DNA of 64,000 bases from Hyphomicrobium denitrificans ATCC 51888 (GCF_000143145.1 NC_014313.1:1674001-1738000); one strand, 5' to 3'. Shown: positions 53,506-63,198, numbered from the stretch's first letter. Made by a program: numbers and translations. Notes: generated by a model from the letters alone, not told the origin.

Positions 53506-54004
53506 GGCGAGAGCCATCATCGCTCCGAGTTTTGTCGGCTCTGCGGCGGCTGAGACGAACGACCAAGCGACGAGCGCACCAGCGGCGACGGTGTCGCTCG
53601 CCGGACGCTGGAGCGGCAAGCGGCACGGCTACGGCCGCAGCGAGGCCGAAAGCGATTGCAGCAACGGATGCGCGCTGACCTATGATTTCGTCGCGTGCAA
53701 GGACGGCTGGTGCGGGATTGCGGTGAAGGACGACAAGACGTGCGGCGCGATCGGCGTGCGGCTCGCGGCGAATAACGCGGTCACCAATGGCGGGGGAACC
53801 TATAAAGGGCAACTCCTGCTTGCCAAAGACACGGCACCGTATGCAGTCGAAGCCTGGTACAACAGCGACGAGGGGGCCGCGAAGCTGCATTTCCTCGGCG
53901 ACACGGGACCAGAGCTTCGCATCATGCGGCGCTCGTTTCCATTCGAAGCCGAGCTGGCGCGCACGGGAGATGCAACCTGCACACTGGAGAAAGCAACGTC
54001 GTGA
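53489..54004 (+). CDS. Secreted hypothetical protein
   Basis: 171 residues from ATG 53489; ATG 53504 and ATG 53390 also fit. A signal peptide (MLASVMARAIIAPSFVGSAAA) is followed by a small cysteine-rich beta domain: VSLAGRWSGKRHGYG, DCSNGCALTYDFVACKDGWCGIAV, CGAIGV and LHFLGDTG. It loosely recalls DUF2147-type lipocalin-like proteins. The 5' end overlaps the divergent DUF2306 gene unless one of the shorter starts is right. It is coupled to the GNAT gene by a GTGA overlap. Confidence 0.72.
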   Translation: MLASVMARAIIAPSFVGSAAAETNDQATSAPAATVSLAGRWSGKRHGYGRSEAESDCSNGCALTYDFVACKDGWCGIAVKDDKTCGAIGVRLAANNAVTNGGGTYKGQLLLAKDTAPYAVEAWYNSDEGAAKLHFLGDTGPELRIMRRSFPFEAELARTGDATCTLEKATS

Positions 54005-54516
54005 CGGTCGACTCGCTTGTCATTCGCGATGAGTGGCCTGCGGACGCTGATGACGTCGAGAACATTCTCCAGGCGGCCTTCGCCGATCATCCGCACAGTC
54101 AGCAAACCGAACATCTGATCGTGCGGCGATTGCGGGAGGCCGGCGAACTCGTACTGCCGCAGGTCGCGGTTCTCGACGGTACGATCGTCGGCCATGCAAC
54201 ATTCTCAGCGGTCCAGCTGAGCCCACAGCATGAAGGATGGTACGGGCTGGGACCGGTCGCCGTCGCGCCGGCTTTCCAAGGACACCGCATCGGCTCGGCA
54301 CTGATCGACGGCGGCCTCAGAGCTTTGAAGGCCATGGGTGCCGCGGGATGCGTCGTGCTGGGTGAACCGCAATTTTATCGCCGGTTGGGATTCGAGCGAG
54401 GCTTGGGTGTGACGTTCGACGGCGCGCCTCCCGAGTATTTTCTGGCGCAGGCTTTTCGCGGAACGGTTCCGTCTGCCGCCGTTTCGTATCACCCGGCGTT
54501 CTTCGGCGCCGACTGA
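54001..54516 (+). CDS. GNAT family N-acetyltransferase
   Basis: 171 residues from GTG 54001, overlapping the upstream stop (GTGA). The acetyl-CoA-binding core is YGLGPVAVAPAFQGHRIGSALIDGGLRALKAMG (Q-x-x-G-x-G/A type motif A) followed by VVLGEPQFYRRLGF. This is the YhbS-like branch of GNATs. The acceptor substrate is unknown; the secreted protein gene upstream shares its transcript. Confidence 0.88.
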   Translation: MTVDSLVIRDEWPADADDVENILQAAFADHPHSQQTEHLIVRRLREAGELVLPQVAVLDGTIVGHATFSAVQLSPQHEGWYGLGPVAVAPAFQGHRIGSALIDGGLRALKAMGAAGCVVLGEPQFYRRLGFERGLGVTFDGAPPEYFLAQAFRGTVPSAAVSYHPAFFGAD

Positions 54517-54583
54517 CAACGCCAGTGTCCGAGCGGCACCGACTAGTGCTACCTTCGCGCGGGGGCAACGCCAGGGCGCGACG

Positions 54584-55309
54584 ATGTACATTCTCTTCAA
54601 CGGCCTGTTGATGGCGCTGGAGCTGGCGGCGATCTACGCCGTCGCGTGGCTCGGCTACACCGCGCCGATCGTCTTCGCCGCGGCAACGGCCGGGCTGGCG
54701 CTGGTCGTCGGCGCTGCGCTCGAGATCGCGCGGCTCAAGTACGAGTTTCCATTCTATTTCGATCGTGCTCCCGGACGGTCGATCTATCTGATCGTCGGGG
54801 TCGGGGCGCTGGAGTCGATTACGAAGGCGGTGCTCGCGGGCGTCGTCGCGCTGCTGACGTTTCTCGGTACCGATCAGGAACGGCTCAAGATCGTTGCGAT
54901 CGTTTTCGCGGGGTCGCTGTTTCTTGGCGTGCAGGTCGTGCGCTTTCTGATGGGACGCCTCAAGGCGCGTCCGCTGCGCTGGGGATACTTCCGTCTCGCC
55001 GCGCCGCTCGGGCTGCTGTTTTCGGCGGGGCTGACGTTTCTGCCTGCGCCCGGCATCACGGAACTCGCGAAGCGCGCGGCTTTCGATCTTCCCGCCAAGC
55101 CGTCGATGGAGCAGGCGAGCGAGTTCCTGTTCCTTCTGAAACAGAGCTTCGACGAGATCGTGGTACGGATGCTGTCATGGGTGTTTGATCCGTCCGTGGC
55201 GCAGGCCATAGGCGCCATCGTCTCCGTCAACATGCTGTCGGGGTTCGTGCTGGCGCTATACGCGGTGCTGATCGCGGAAGGGATTAGGACTCTCGAAAAC
55301 CGGGTTTGA
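54584..55309 (+). CDS. Polytopic membrane protein of unknown function
   Basis: 241 residues, about six hydrophobic helices: YILFNGLLMALELAAIYAVAWLG, APIVFAAATAGLALVVGAAL, SIYLIVGVGALESITKAVLAGVVALL, IVAIVFAGSLFLGVQVVRFLMG, a helix at 140-160 and a C-terminal one (AIVSVNMLSGFVLALYAVLIAEG). No signature motif is recognised. It lies 16 bp before the DUF2007 gene, so the two probably form an operon. Confidence 0.78.
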   Translation: MYILFNGLLMALELAAIYAVAWLGYTAPIVFAAATAGLALVVGAALEIARLKYEFPFYFDRAPGRSIYLIVGVGALESITKAVLAGVVALLTFLGTDQERLKIVAIVFAGSLFLGVQVVRFLMGRLKARPLRWGYFRLAAPLGLLFSAGLTFLPAPGITELAKRAAFDLPAKPSMEQASEFLFLLKQSFDEIVVRMLSWVFDPSVAQAIGAIVSVNMLSGFVLALYAVLIAEGIRTLENRV

Positions 55310-55325
55310 TCTTGGAGGCGTCCGC

Positions 55326-55679
55326 ATGCCGCTCGTTTGCGCTCACACGACGCTGATGCTGCCGGAGGCCATCGTCATAGAGAGCCTGCTCGAGGCACAC
55401 GGCATTCGCTTCGCGCTGGCGGGCAAGGACATCATCTCGCAGTGTCCGCAGTTCAACATTCTGTTCGGCGGCATCAGCTTTCTGGTCGACGAGGACGATC
55501 TCGAAACGGTGCAGTCGCTGATCGCGGATGTCGAGACCGTACCGGGCTACGCGTCGATCGAGAGCGCCGGGTTCGAGCGGCGGCCGGTGCGCAATGCGAT
55601 CCTGGCGTTCGCCATGCTGCTCATCGGCGCGCCGTTTCCGTTCTGGTATCGCGGCTCAGGGCTGCGAGAAAACGCTTAG
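55326..55679 (+). CDS. DUF2007-domain protein with C-terminal membrane helix
   Basis: 117 residues. The N-terminal DUF2007 domain (a GlnB-like fold, labelled a putative signal-transducing protein) reads PEAIVIESLLEAHGIRFALAGKD and GGISFLVDEDDLETVQSLIADVE. A C-terminal transmembrane helix follows (NAILAFAMLLIGAPFPFWY), so it may be membrane-tethered. The pairing with the polytopic protein upstream suggests a shared complex (inference). Confidence 0.8.
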   Translation: MPLVCAHTTLMLPEAIVIESLLEAHGIRFALAGKDIISQCPQFNILFGGISFLVDEDDLETVQSLIADVETVPGYASIESAGFERRPVRNAILAFAMLLIGAPFPFWYRGSGLRENA

Positions 55680-55747
55680 CGTCAAGATCGCCGCAATTCA
55701 CACCTACTTACCTACCGATCGCAGAATGCGAAATGAGGAAACGTCAG

Positions 55748-56389
55748 ATGGCGAAAGTGCGCGTCGCAGGTTTCTCGCTGTCTCTCGATGGATTTGGCGC
55801 AGGTCCCGATCAAAGTCTGGAAAATCCGCTCGGCAAGGGTGGGGAGGAGCTTCACCGGTGGATGTTCGGAACGCGCATGTTCAATGCGATGATCGGCAAG
55901 AACGGCGGATCGGACGGGATTGACGATGCCTACGCCCACCGTTCGATGGACGGGTTCGGCGCGTTCATCCTGGGGCGCAACATGTTCGGGCCGGTCCGTG
56001 GTCCGTGGCAAGACGAGAGCTGGAAAGGCTGGTGGGGCGATAATCCGCCGTATCACGCTCCGACCTTCGTTCTGACGCATCATCCGCGTGATCCGATCCA
56101 GATGGACGGCGGGACGACATTCATCTTCGTCACCGAGGGCATTGAGGCGGCGCTCGATCAGGCAACGCGCGCAGCAGGCGGCCGCGACGTGAAGATCGCC
56201 GGCGGCGTCGACACGGTCCGTCAATATCTTCGTGCCGGCTTGATCGACGAGATGCATTTCGCCTTATCGCCGGTCGCGCTCGGACAAGGCGAGGCGATGT
56301 TCGCCGGGATCGACCTGCCGGCGCAGGGATTTCGTGTGGCGGAGTATCAGGCGACCGAGCATGCAGCTCACGTGCTTCTTCGCCGATAA
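55748..56389 (+). CDS. Dihydrofolate reductase-family (RibD C-terminal-like) protein
   Basis: 213 residues from ATG 55748 (GAGGAAA 8 bases upstream). The pattern of DHFR/RibD_C-fold proteins is visible: VRVAGFSLSLDGFGAGPDQ, AFILGRNMFGPVRGPW, PTFVLTHHPRDP, DVKIAGGVDTVRQYLRAGLIDEMHFALSPVALGQGEAMFAGI. These enzymes are probably NADPH-dependent reductases of unknown substrate; it is not a housekeeping folate DHFR. A 157-bp AT-rich gap separates it from pepA. Confidence 0.87.
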   Translation: MAKVRVAGFSLSLDGFGAGPDQSLENPLGKGGEELHRWMFGTRMFNAMIGKNGGSDGIDDAYAHRSMDGFGAFILGRNMFGPVRGPWQDESWKGWWGDNPPYHAPTFVLTHHPRDPIQMDGGTTFIFVTEGIEAALDQATRAAGGRDVKIAGGVDTVRQYLRAGLIDEMHFALSPVALGQGEAMFAGIDLPAQGFRVAEYQATEHAAHVLLRR

Positions 56390-56546
56390 CAACCGCGCGC
56401 TGAACGCCTCCGAGGCTGCTATAGTGGCATTTCGCATAACATAGATTATGGAAAATATTTGTCGGCGCGCTATATGTATCAATATGATACGAGATTTTGA
56501 AATTGTTCAGCCGGCCGTTTTTGGACCGGCTGAACAAGCTCGCCAA
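56390..56546. other. AT-rich convergent intergenic region with two operator-like dyads
   Basis: CATAA-N6-TTATG at 56435-56450 and GTATCA-N3-TGATAC at 56476-56490 lie in an AT-rich stretch unlike the surrounding GC-rich DNA. The pepA terminator occupies the right end. No ORF is supported. Confidence 0.55.
56505..56535 (-). terminator. Probable pepA terminator hairpin
   Basis: GTTCAGCCGG/CCGGCTGAAC, 10-bp perfect stem, 11 bp after the pepA stop on the minus strand, followed by AATTTC. Confidence 0.65.
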
Positions 56547-58076
56547 TTACTTCTCGCTCTTCTCGTGGTGCTCGGCGACGAACCGGTCGAGCAGCCGGAT
56601 GCCCCAGCCGGCGCCCCAGCTCTGATTGATGTCGTTGCGCGTGCCGTCCATCGCGGTGCCGGCAATGTCCAGATGGCACCAGGGCGTGTCCTTCTGGACG
56701 AAGCGCTGCAGGAACGCCGCGGCCGACGCTGAGCCGCCCCAGCGGCCGCCGGTGTTTTTCATGTCGGCGTTTTTCGAGTCCATCATCTTGTCGAACGTCT
56801 TGTCGAGCGGCATCCGCCAGACCTTCTCTCCCGTCGTGCGTGAGGCCGACTGAAGTTCATCCGACAGCTTGTCGTCGTTGACGAACATGCCCGCGTACTC
56901 CTTGCCGAGCGCGATCATGATGGCGCCGGTCAGCGTCGCGAGGTCGATGACGAGCTTCGGCTTGAACTTCTCCTGCGCGTACCAGAGCACGTCGGCGAGC
57001 ACGAGGCGGCCCTCGGCGTCGGTGTTGATCACCTCGATCGTCTGGCCGGACATCGACGTCACGATATCGCCCGGACGCACGGCATTGCCCGACGGCATGT
57101 TCTCGACGCAACCGACGAGGCCGATGGCGTTGACGTTCGCCTTGCGCTCGGCAAGTGCGTACATGGTGCCGATGACGGCCGCTGCGCCGCCCATGTCGCC
57201 CTTCATGTCTTCCATACCGGCGGCGGGCTTGATCGAGATGCCGCCCGTATCGAAGACGACACCCTTGCCGACGAAGCAGATCGGCTTCTGCTTCTTCGAG
57301 CCCTTGGCGCCGTTCCAGGTCATCACGGCGAGGCGCGAAGGACGCGCACTGCCCTGCCCGACGCAGAGCAGCGAGCCCATGCCGAGCTTTTCCATATCCT
57401 TGACGTCGAGGATATCGACGGAAACGCCGAATTTCTCGAGGGCTTTCGTTTTCTCCGCGAGTTCGACGGGCCCAAGGATGTTGGCCGGTTCGTTGACGAG
57501 ATCGCGGGCGAAGTTGACGCCGTTCGCGACGGCCTTCAACGGCTGGAACGCCGACTTCGCCTTGTCTGCATGGGCGACGTGGATCGTGATCTTTTTCAGG
57601 CCGTCCTTGTCCGCCGCGTCATCGTTGGATTTCTTGGTCAGGTACTTCTTGAAGCTGTAGTTCCGGAGGAGCGCGCCCTGCGCGATCAACGCCGCGGCCT
57701 GTTCCGAAGACACATCATCGTTGCCGTCGACATCGACGATGACGCTCGCGGCCGATGCCTTGCGCGCCTGGATGGCGCCGAGAATGACGCCGCCAAGATC
57801 GACGTACTGCTGCGCGCTGAGCGAGCTGTCCTTGCCGAGCCCAGCGACGATCAGGCGATCGATGCCGATCTTTGCGGGCGCCAGGATCTCGATCGTCGAC
57901 TTGTATTTGCCTTTGTAGTCAGCGGCTGCGGCGGCCTTGCTGATCGAACTCGCCGACTTCGTCTCCAACTCGCGCGCCTTGGAGCCCAGGTCCAAACCAT
58001 CGCCGGCGAGGATGACGGTCACCGCCTCGGGTTCGGCGCTGAGGGATGCGAATGTGATTTCAAGACGGTCGGACAT
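56547..58076 (-). CDS. pepA: Leucyl aminopeptidase (M17 family)
   Basis: 509 residues. The N-terminal macro-like domain is followed by the catalytic domain with VGKGVVFDTGGISIKPAAGMEDMKGDMGG and the M17 signature NTDAEGRLVLAD (two-zinc and bicarbonate site). It removes N-terminal residues from peptides; in E. coli PepA also binds DNA (XerCD site), which is untested here. It is divergent from lptF. Confidence 0.97.
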   Translation of the reverse strand: MSDRLEITFASLSAEPEAVTVILAGDGLDLGSKARELETKSASSISKAAAAADYKGKYKSTIEILAPAKIGIDRLIVAGLGKDSSLSAQQYVDLGGVILGAIQARKASAASVIVDVDGNDDVSSEQAAALIAQGALLRNYSFKKYLTKKSNDDAADKDGLKKITIHVAHADKAKSAFQPLKAVANGVNFARDLVNEPANILGPVELAEKTKALEKFGVSVDILDVKDMEKLGMGSLLCVGQGSARPSRLAVMTWNGAKGSKKQKPICFVGKGVVFDTGGISIKPAAGMEDMKGDMGGAAAVIGTMYALAERKANVNAIGLVGCVENMPSGNAVRPGDIVTSMSGQTIEVINTDAEGRLVLADVLWYAQEKFKPKLVIDLATLTGAIMIALGKEYAGMFVNDDKLSDELQSASRTTGEKVWRMPLDKTFDKMMDSKNADMKNTGGRWGGSASAAAFLQRFVQKDTPWCHLDIAGTAMDGTRNDINQSWGAGWGIRLLDRFVAEHHEKSEK

Positions 58077-58429
58077 TTCTGAAGAACTCCATCGGGATGG
58101 TTCGCGCGTGGCTAGCGCTCAGGTGGGACGCGGCGCCGATCCGCAGTCCTAACCCGGCGTCGCCGCGACGCGAGACTGCAGAGAGGGCGAAAACTCGTGG
58201 CTGAGTGATGCAACTTAGTCTTTCGCTCGATCCTGGCAAGCCGGGTTTTCCACGCTCGCCCGATAAACCTCCGGTTTGGCCTAATACGTTGTGCTGCATA
58301 CTCATTCCCGCCCGCCAAGGCGTAGCAGCCGAAATTCCGCCATTGTGCTATGGGAGCCGGATCGAAGGGTACGGTGCGATTTGCGGCGGGGGCGTCGCGA
58401 GGCGCGTTGCCGGAGGGGACCGGCGAGCC

Positions 58430-59626
58430 ATGCGAATCTTCTCGAAGTACGTGTTTCGTCAGGCGGCCGGGTCATTCGCGTTGATCATGGTGTCGTTGAC
58501 GGGCATCGTGTGGATCGCGCTGGCGCTGCGCCAGTTCAACGTCGTGACGAGCCAGGGCCAGGACACCTGGATGCTCATCAAGATGACGTCGCTGGCCGTC
58601 CCGAATCTGATGGCCGTCATAGCCCCCTTCTCGTTTCTCATCGCCGCGCTTCACACGCTCAACCGGCTCAACACCGACAGCGAGTTGATCGTGATTTCGG
58701 CGTCCGGCGCGAAAGTGTGGACGGCCGCGCGTCCGCTCTTGCTGCTCGCGTTGCTTGTCAGCATCTTCCTGGCCTTCGTCAGTCACTTTGCGCAGCCCTG
58801 GAGTATGCGTCAGTTGCGCGATTACATGGTGCAGGTCCGCAGCGACCTCCTCACGCAAGTCATTCAGCCTGGCCGGTTCACGAGTCCGGAAACGGGCCTG
58901 ATGTTCCATATCCGCGACCGTGACGCGAACGGAGAGCTGCTTGGCCTGGTGATGCACGACACGCGCGACAAGGCGCAGTCGCAAAGCTATCTCGCAGAGC
59001 ACGGCACGCTGGTGAAGCAGGACGGCACCGCGTACCTCGTCATGACAGTCGGCCACATCATCCGCCGAACGGACGCCAACGGGCCGCCGCAGATCGTGGC
59101 CTTCGATAAGTACATCGTCGATCTCGACCGCTTCGAACCGCAGGACGGCGGACCCGGAGACCTGAAGCCGCGTGAACGATATTTCAGCGAACTCATCAAT
59201 CCGGATCCCGAGAGCAGCTCCTATAAAAATCAGCCGGGGCAATTCCGCTCGGAGTTGCATGAGCGGTTCGTCACGCCGCTCTACCCTCTCGCCTTCGCAT
59301 TCCTCATCATCGCGTTCGTCGGGCAAGCACAATCGACGCGCACGAGCCGCATGCAGAGCCTCGTCGTGACGTTCGTCATTGCCGCGACGTGCCGCCTCGC
59401 CGGGCTTGCGATCACGAATGCGATGGTTCGAAACCCGAGCATGGTGGCCGTCGCCTACGGATTGCCGATCGGCGCGATCGTCTATTCCCTGATCGTTCTG
59501 AAGCGCTCGGAAAAACAGCGTGCGGGCGTCGGATTGTTCGGCAAGCTTATGGACGGCATCGCATCTCTGTTCGAAGCGATCCGCAGCCGGCTGGCTCCAT
59601 CGCGGCCCAAGGGGGCGGCGTCATGA
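58430..59626 (+). CDS. lptF: LPS export ABC transporter permease LptF
   Basis: 398 residues from ATG 58430 with GGAGGGG upstream; the longer frame from 58205 is not conserved. Six transmembrane helices flank a large periplasmic jellyroll: YVFRQAAGSFALIMVSLTGIVWIALALRQ and LIAALHTLNRLNTDSELIVISASG (coupling helix) at the N-terminal side, VTPLYPLAFAFLIIAFVG at the C-terminal side. With LptG and LptB it extracts LPS. It overlaps lptG by ATGA. Confidence 0.96.
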   Translation: MRIFSKYVFRQAAGSFALIMVSLTGIVWIALALRQFNVVTSQGQDTWMLIKMTSLAVPNLMAVIAPFSFLIAALHTLNRLNTDSELIVISASGAKVWTAARPLLLLALLVSIFLAFVSHFAQPWSMRQLRDYMVQVRSDLLTQVIQPGRFTSPETGLMFHIRDRDANGELLGLVMHDTRDKAQSQSYLAEHGTLVKQDGTAYLVMTVGHIIRRTDANGPPQIVAFDKYIVDLDRFEPQDGGPGDLKPRERYFSELINPDPESSSYKNQPGQFRSELHERFVTPLYPLAFAFLIIAFVGQAQSTRTSRMQSLVVTFVIAATCRLAGLAITNAMVRNPSMVAVAYGLPIGAIVYSLIVLKRSEKQRAGVGLFGKLMDGIASLFEAIRSRLAPSRPKGAAS

Positions 59627-60717
59627 TCGCAGGCTTCACGCTGACGCGATATATCGCGCGGATGTTCATCGTCGCGATCGTGACGACCCTGACCGTGTGC
59701 GCGCTGCTGATCTTCATGATCGATTTCGTCGAGCTTCTGCGCATGGCGGGAAAGTACGGCGCGGTGCCGGGGACGACGCTGCTGCGCATCGCCCTCCTCC
59801 GCCTCCCCGCCTACATCGAATTCCTGATCGGCTTCGCCGTTCTCGTCGGCAGTATCAGCGCACTCATCTATCTGAACAGAAAAAGCGAATTGGCCGTGAT
59901 GCGGGCCGGCGGCATGTCCGTCTGGCAGTTCCTCGGCCCAGGTCTGTTCGTCGGGCTGGCCGTCGGCATCTTCGCGATGGCGGTTTTCAATCCGCTGGCG
60001 TCGCGCGGCCGTGCAACCTCGGAAAAGCTCTACGCGAAGGCCTTCGGAAACGAAGCCAATCTGCTGCGCGCGCAAGGCGGCGGCTCGTGGATTCGTCAGA
60101 ACGGCGCTGACGGCGAGTCCGTGCTCGGTGCGGCGGCCGCTTCGAACCAGGGGCTGACGCTGACCGGTGTTCTCGTTTTCGCTTATGATCGGGAAGGACA
60201 TTTCTCCGAGCGCATCGATGCCGGTAGCGCCGAACTCAAAGACGGCTACTGGGAGTTGCAGGACGCGTGGGTCACGCGCCTCGGCCAGGAGCCGGAAAAA
60301 TTCAAATCCTATCTGCTCTCGACCTACCTAACTCCGGACCGGGTTCAGGATGCGCTGGGCACCGTCTTTTCGATCTCGTTCTGGGACCTGCCGGAACTCA
60401 TTCAAGCGGCTGATAAGGCGAAACTTTCAACCGAGCGGCTGCGAGTGCAGTACCAGTCGCTTCTGGTTCGGCCCATGCTGTGCCTCGCGATGGTCCTTTT
60501 GGCGGCCACTGTGTCATTGCGGTCATTCCGGTCCGGCGGCATCCAGACTATGGTTGCGACAGGGATGATCGGCGGGGTTGGATTCTTTTTGCTCTCGGAA
60601 ATTGCACGACAAATTGGCATCGCTGGACTTGCGCCCGCGTGGGTTGCGGCCTGGATGCCGGTTGTCTTGGTTCTCGCTATCTCAACGACGGTGCTTCTGC
60701 ACCAGGAGGACGGCTGA
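59623..60717 (+). CDS. lptG: LPS export ABC transporter permease LptG
   Basis: 364 residues from ATG 59623, overlapping the lptF stop. It has the same architecture as LptF: FTLTRYIARMFIVAIVTTLTVCALLIFMIDFVELLR, LIYLNRKSELAVMRAGGMSVWQFLGPGL (coupling helix), a jellyroll, then three helices ending VVLVLAISTTVLLHQEDG. It works with LptF and the ATPase LptB, which is not in the window. lptD starts 3 bp after its stop. Confidence 0.96.
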   Translation: MIAGFTLTRYIARMFIVAIVTTLTVCALLIFMIDFVELLRMAGKYGAVPGTTLLRIALLRLPAYIEFLIGFAVLVGSISALIYLNRKSELAVMRAGGMSVWQFLGPGLFVGLAVGIFAMAVFNPLASRGRATSEKLYAKAFGNEANLLRAQGGGSWIRQNGADGESVLGAAAASNQGLTLTGVLVFAYDREGHFSERIDAGSAELKDGYWELQDAWVTRLGQEPEKFKSYLLSTYLTPDRVQDALGTVFSISFWDLPELIQAADKAKLSTERLRVQYQSLLVRPMLCLAMVLLAATVSLRSFRSGGIQTMVATGMIGGVGFFLLSEIARQIGIAGLAPAWVAAWMPVVLVLAISTTVLLHQEDG

Positions 60718-60720
60718 GTG

Positions 60721-63198
60721 ATGCGTGAAGTGCGGACACCGCACTGGGGTTGCGGAAGGTCACGCGGGGGATCCTGGCGCTTTACGGCAGCCGGGTTCGC
60801 TCGTGCGCTTTCGTGCGTCCTCGGCGCGGCGCTCTTCACGATCCATTTTGGCGGTTCAGCCGAAGCTGCTTCGAAGCAGCCCTCGACGTTCGGCAAGGCA
60901 AGCATCTTCGGCAAGGTCAACACGCAGGTCGACAAGACTCAGCCGATGCGCCTGCAGGGCGACCAGCTGATCTACGACAAGGCCGGAAATCGCGTCATCG
61001 CGCGCGGCAACGTCGAAATCTATTACAACGACAACATCCTGACCGCCGACGAAGTGGTCTACGATCAGGGTGGCGGAACGCTGACCGCCGTCGGTAACGT
61101 TACCCTCAAGGAGCCGCAGGGCAACGTCATCCGCGCCGACCGCTATACGCTGACGGACGACTTCCGCGACGGCTTCGTGCAGTCGCTGTCTGTCGTTTCG
61201 CAGGACCAGTCGACGATCACCGCCGACCGCGCCGTGCGCCGGGGCGGCAACGTCAACGAATTCGAGAACGGCCGCTTCACGCCTTGCAAAAGCGATGGCG
61301 GAACGCCGCCGCTCTGGTGTCTCAGCGCCGCGCGCATCATCCACGATGCCGACGCCGCGACGATCACCTATCAAGACGCCTACTTCGAGATCTACGGGCA
61401 GCCGGTTTTCTATCTGCCCTACTTCCAGTCGCCCGATCCGTCGGTGAAGCGTAAGTCCGGCTTCCTGACACCGCAGTACGGCCATTCATCGACGCTCGGC
61501 TATATCACCGGCATTCCCTACTACTGGGCGATCGCTCCGAACTACGACCTGACGCTCACGCCGACCTACCTCAGCGATCAAGGGTTGCTGATGCAGGCGG
61601 AGTGGCGCCACCGTCTCGCGAACGGACAGTACAATGTGAAACTGGCCGGCATCGATCAGAACTATCGCGACCTTCCGCCTGACGGATCGCCCGACAACAT
61701 CGGCCTCAAGAGCTATGACGGCTTGCGCGGGAGCGTCGAGACGCACGGCGTCTTCGCACTTTCGAGCTGGTGGAAGTTCGGCTGGGACGTGACGGCGGAA
61801 ACGGACGATCAGTTCCGCCGCTTCTATAAGCTCGACAGCGTTCTCGTCACCGACCGTGTCAATCAGGTCTACCTGACAGGTCAGTCCGACCGGAACTACT
61901 TCAACGCGACGCTCTATCAGTTCCAGGGGCTGCTCAGCACCGACACGCCGCAGACCGAAGGTTATACGCACCCGATCATCAACTATAATTACGTCTTCGC
62001 CGATCCGGTGCTTGGCGGCGAGCTCAAATGGAACACGAATGTTCTGAGCTTTACGCGCGAGGATGGCTCGCCCATCGATCCGATCACGGGGCGGGTCGAA
62101 AACGAAAACATGCAGCGCGTCGTCACCGAATTCAAATGGCGCCGCCGCCTGACGGACTCGATCGGCATCAGCTACACGCCGTTCGCCGACGTGCGTGGCG
62201 ACGTCTATTCATTCGATAATGCAGTGGATCCGACGACGGTCGTGCAACAAGGTGTGCTGCCGGACGGCGATCCTCGCTATGTCGGTGACGTTCGCAACGA
62301 CACCGTTGCCCGTGGTGTTGTCGACGGCGGCATGACGGTGTCCTATCCGTGGGTCGCGAACACGGCGAGCGCCAGCCACGTCATCGAGCCGATCGGCCAG
62401 ATCGTCGCCCACCAGGAAAGCATTCCGCAGCGCCGGATGCCCAACGAGGATGCGCAGAGCCTCGTGTTCGACGACACGAACCTGTTCGCGACGTCGAAGT
62501 TTTCGGGCTATGATCGGATCGAGACGGGAACGCGCGCCAACGTCGGCCTGCAGTACACGTTCCAGTCACGCGATGGCGGCTATGCGCGCTTCCTCGCGGG
62601 CGAAAGCTACCATCTCTCCGGCGACAACATTTATCTGAACCCGGGACGCGACGCTGACGGCAATTACATCTATACGCCGGTCAGCGGTCTCCAAACGTCG
62701 CGCTCGGATTACGTGCTTGGCGTGTATCTGGCACCGATCGACGAATTCAGGATCATTTCGCAGAGCCGCTTCGACCAGGAGACGATGCAGCTCCGGCGCG
62801 AAGACGCGGCCATGGTTTTCAACTTCGGCCCGCTGTCGACGCAGATCGGATACAGCTACAGCAGCGATGCGATCTTGGTTGATCCCACCGATCCAGATCC
62901 GGTCCAGCAGGAACTTCTCGCGTCGGCGACTCTCCGCCTCACGGATCGCTGGAGCATCGGCGGCATGACGCGTTACGACGTCGATAAGAAAGAACTGCGC
63001 TACGACAGCGTGCAGATCAAATATGCCGATGAGTGCTTCGCGCTCACGGCGTCCTATATCGAATCCAACTACTCCGAGCAAACCATTGAGGCCGACCGCA
63101 CGTTCATGTTGCGCTTCGAGCTGAAGCATCTTGGCGATTTTGCCGCCAAGACTGACGCTCTGGACTTTAACCTTGGCGGCGACGAGCGCGTGAACTGA
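60721..63198 (+). CDS. lptD: LPS-assembly protein LptD
   Basis: 825 residues from ATG 60721 (GTG 60718 is one codon upstream). A long N-terminus with signal sequence (LSCVLGAALFTIHFGGSAEA) is followed by an OstA/LptA-like beta-jellyroll (MRLQGDQLIYDKAGNRVIARGNVEIYYND) and a C-terminal outer-membrane barrel (PIINYNYVFADPVLGGELKWNTNVLSF, GTRANVGLQYTFQSRDGGY). Conserved cysteines are few (TPCKS, LWCLSA, DECFAL). It inserts LPS into the outer leaflet together with LptE. Confidence 0.96.
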   Translation: MREVRTPHWGCGRSRGGSWRFTAAGFARALSCVLGAALFTIHFGGSAEAASKQPSTFGKASIFGKVNTQVDKTQPMRLQGDQLIYDKAGNRVIARGNVEIYYNDNILTADEVVYDQGGGTLTAVGNVTLKEPQGNVIRADRYTLTDDFRDGFVQSLSVVSQDQSTITADRAVRRGGNVNEFENGRFTPCKSDGGTPPLWCLSAARIIHDADAATITYQDAYFEIYGQPVFYLPYFQSPDPSVKRKSGFLTPQYGHSSTLGYITGIPYYWAIAPNYDLTLTPTYLSDQGLLMQAEWRHRLANGQYNVKLAGIDQNYRDLPPDGSPDNIGLKSYDGLRGSVETHGVFALSSWWKFGWDVTAETDDQFRRFYKLDSVLVTDRVNQVYLTGQSDRNYFNATLYQFQGLLSTDTPQTEGYTHPIINYNYVFADPVLGGELKWNTNVLSFTREDGSPIDPITGRVENENMQRVVTEFKWRRRLTDSIGISYTPFADVRGDVYSFDNAVDPTTVVQQGVLPDGDPRYVGDVRNDTVARGVVDGGMTVSYPWVANTASASHVIEPIGQIVAHQESIPQRRMPNEDAQSLVFDDTNLFATSKFSGYDRIETGTRANVGLQYTFQSRDGGYARFLAGESYHLSGDNIYLNPGRDADGNYIYTPVSGLQTSRSDYVLGVYLAPIDEFRIISQSRFDQETMQLRREDAAMVFNFGPLSTQIGYSYSSDAILVDPTDPDPVQQELLASATLRLTDRWSIGGMTRYDVDKKELRYDSVQIKYADECFALTASYIESNYSEQTIEADRTFMLRFELKHLGDFAAKTDALDFNLGGDERVN

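Noticed and set aside
54450..54490. GGAAC...CGTT near the end of the GNAT gene as an EcfG promoter
   Set aside because: Spacing is 15 bases, it lies inside coding sequence and is about 100 bp from the next start; weaker than the 25639 site.
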